From Scylla paramamosain (Eukaryota; Arthropoda; Malacostraca; Decapoda; Portunidae), in assembly GCF_035594125.1 (NCBI RefSeq), contig NC_087176.1, positions 20,394,091 through 20,458,090 of the forward strand: a DNA stretch of 64,000 nucleotides, read 5' to 3'. The position numbers were made by a program, and so were the translations under genes. A model generated the notes under the pieces. It was not told the origin of the DNA and searched no databases. It saw only the letters and a program-made list of their open reading frames with translations. Numbering within the stretch: the stretch's first letter is position 1; each line of letters starts with the position of its first letter. Shown here in pieces: positions 62,179 through 64,000 of this stretch.

Positions 62179-64000
62179 GAGGCTAAAGGGAAAAATTAAT
62201 CAAGAACAGAAGAAAAGACTAAACTTTTTTTAGAGTTTTGGAGAGTTTTTGGAGGCAGAGTTAAAAAAGGAAAAGGAAAAAATTAAAGTAAAAGAAAAAA
62301 ATTGCAAAAATGAAGGACTGAATGTGATGTACACCAACACAGACGGACTGTTACACAGGACACTGGAATTATAAGACTATTTAAAAGAAAAAGAATCTGA
62401 AGATAGCGTGTTTAACGGAAATAAAGCTACAAGAAGAAAATCAGACTATCATTAACAACAACTACAATATGTGGAGAAGAGACAGGATTGGCAAAGGAGG
62501 GGGAGGTGTAATGATAATGACAAGAAATGAGGTGAAGACAAAAATAATGAAATATGGGGAAGGAAAAGCAGAAATAGTGACTGTTAACTTGGAGGATAAT
62601 CATGGAGAAATACTGATGGTAATAACAACCCACGTACCACCCAAAACAAATTCTTGGAGCAAGGAAGGCTGTGAGAAAATAATAGAAGATACCACTCAGC
62701 ATTTGAGTAAATTAATCAAAAGTGATAAAACAGAATTATTGGTTGGTGACTTCAATTGCAAAGAAATAAATTAGGAAACATTCAAGGCATGAGGAAACAA
62801 GACTGCATGGTGAGAAAGATTTCTGAAGCTGACTATAGAAAACACAATGATGCAGTGGGTGACCAAAAATACAAGATATATAAGAGATGATGAACCAACA
62901 AGACTTGACTTAATATTAACAAAAGGAATTGACCTAACTAAAGAAATGGTACATGTCCCCCATGGAAAAAAGTGACCATATAATGATAGAAATAGAGACT
63001 GACAGTGATGTCAGTGCAGAGGATGAATCCTACAAACAAAACAGGAGAAACTATGGAAAAGCTAACGTAAATATCTTACGAGATTCTATGAAGCAACGGA
63101 CAGGAGAAAGCTGAAGAGAGCAAATTATATGCAAGGCAATATAAGACTATATGAGGCAGGAGTGAATAAATATGTCCCACTATACAAACCTAAAGAAAAA
63201 GGAAAACTGGTGTAGTTAACGCAAGATGTGCAAGAGCAAAGAGAAAAGAGATGAAGCATGGATAACAACGAAAAGAAGTGGAAACCAAAAAAATAAAGAC
63301 TTTAAGATAGCAAGAAATGAATATGTGTAAATAAGGAGAGGGGAAGAAAAAGGATATGTAAAAGATGCACTTGAGAAGTGCAAGGACAAACCAAAACTAT
63401 TCTAGATTCATAAATGGAAAAATTAAACTCAAAGAAAAACTAGAACAGTTGAAGGATGGACATGAAACATATGAAGACCCAAAAGACATGAGTGAATTGC
63501 TAAACAAAAAGTTCCACCAAGTTTTCACAAAAGAATCAGAATTTAAAGAACCACAAGATGTGAACACAAAAGAACAAATGTGGGAAATTACAGTAATCAA
63601 AGAACTTTATTAAATGGTTGAGGAACTGGAAGAGAGAAAAGCAACAGGACCAGATGGACTATCAGGTTTCATTTTAACAGGAAACAGTTAATTGAACCAG
63701 TATATGACATAATAAAATGCTCAGTATCAATTGGAAGTGCCTAAGGAATGGAAGAGAACAGGTATAGTGCCAATTTATCAATGTGGAAAAAAAGAAGAGC
63801 CATTAAACTACAGACCAGTATCAATGACCAGCATAGTATGCAAGATCTGTGAAAAAGTGACGCAGAAGCAGTGGACAAAACTTCTAGAGAACATGATATA
63901 ATATCAGAAAAGCAGTATGGCTTTAGATAAAAACAATCATGTGTAATAAATCTGATCAGCTTCTATTCAAGAGTGACTGATATAATGCAGGAGAGGGATG
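62177..64000 (+). mobile_element. LINE-A copy A8, runs off the window
   Basis: Begins at the end of (AC)n. Endonuclease: LNVMYTNTDGLLHRTLELYD region, GKGGGGVMIMTRNEVKTKIM, ITTHVPPKTNSWSKEGCEKI and ELLVGDFNCKEIN (GDFN motif). Spacer, then RT start ATGPDGLSGFILT, PLNYRPVSMTSIVCKICEKV and a decayed QYGF..NN..V. motif at the edge. Several stops; inactive. Confidence 0.85.

Overview
The window is eukaryotic genomic DNA, most likely from a decapod crustacean. That assignment is inferred from long dinucleotide microsatellites, degenerate CCTAA tracts (the arthropod telomere motif), several non-LTR retrotransposon families, and one host gene with many short exons separated by canonical GT...AG introns.

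Host gene: a single large gene lies on the minus strand, reading from about 51,287 down to about 1,229. I joined 32 exons by splice site, reading phase and protein continuity. They give roughly 6.0 kb of coding sequence (about 2,000 codons). Domain order is TIG/IPT repeats, G8 domain, parallel beta-helix (PbH1), linker, second G8, second PbH1, which is the architecture of fibrocystin-L (PKHD1L1), a large cell-surface/secreted-type protein. The N-terminus would lie right of the window or is missing, and the C-terminus lies beyond the left edge. As written the reading frame has an in-frame TGA in exon 14, a second TGA in exon 22 (avoidable by a 12-nt acceptor shift), a one-base excess in exon 17, and an unresolved donor at exon 26. 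It is therefore a decaying copy, a gene with sequence errors, or a gene using RNA-level correction.

Mobile elements: they fill the introns and the right-hand 12 kb. LINE-A is the commonest. It is sense on the plus strand, antisense to the host gene, and ends in aactaggtaaatac followed by (AC)n. It is often flanked by (AC)n on both sides and in three places forms the start of a host intron. LINE-B has copies in both orientations. LINE-C is one full-length element with intact ORF1 and ORF2, nested in a LINE-A copy. LINE-D is one minus-strand element with two frameshifts. Short family-E fragments and an internally deleted hAT element also occur. At 52.3-61.3 kb a three-level nest is preserved: an intact Tigger/pogo element inside a Mutator-like transposase gene inside LINE-A.

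The remainder is microsatellites, minisatellites and intron sequence. Several intronic tandem or inverted repeats are built from exon-intron junctions of the host gene. I saw no tRNA, rRNA, CRISPR array or prokaryotic operon.
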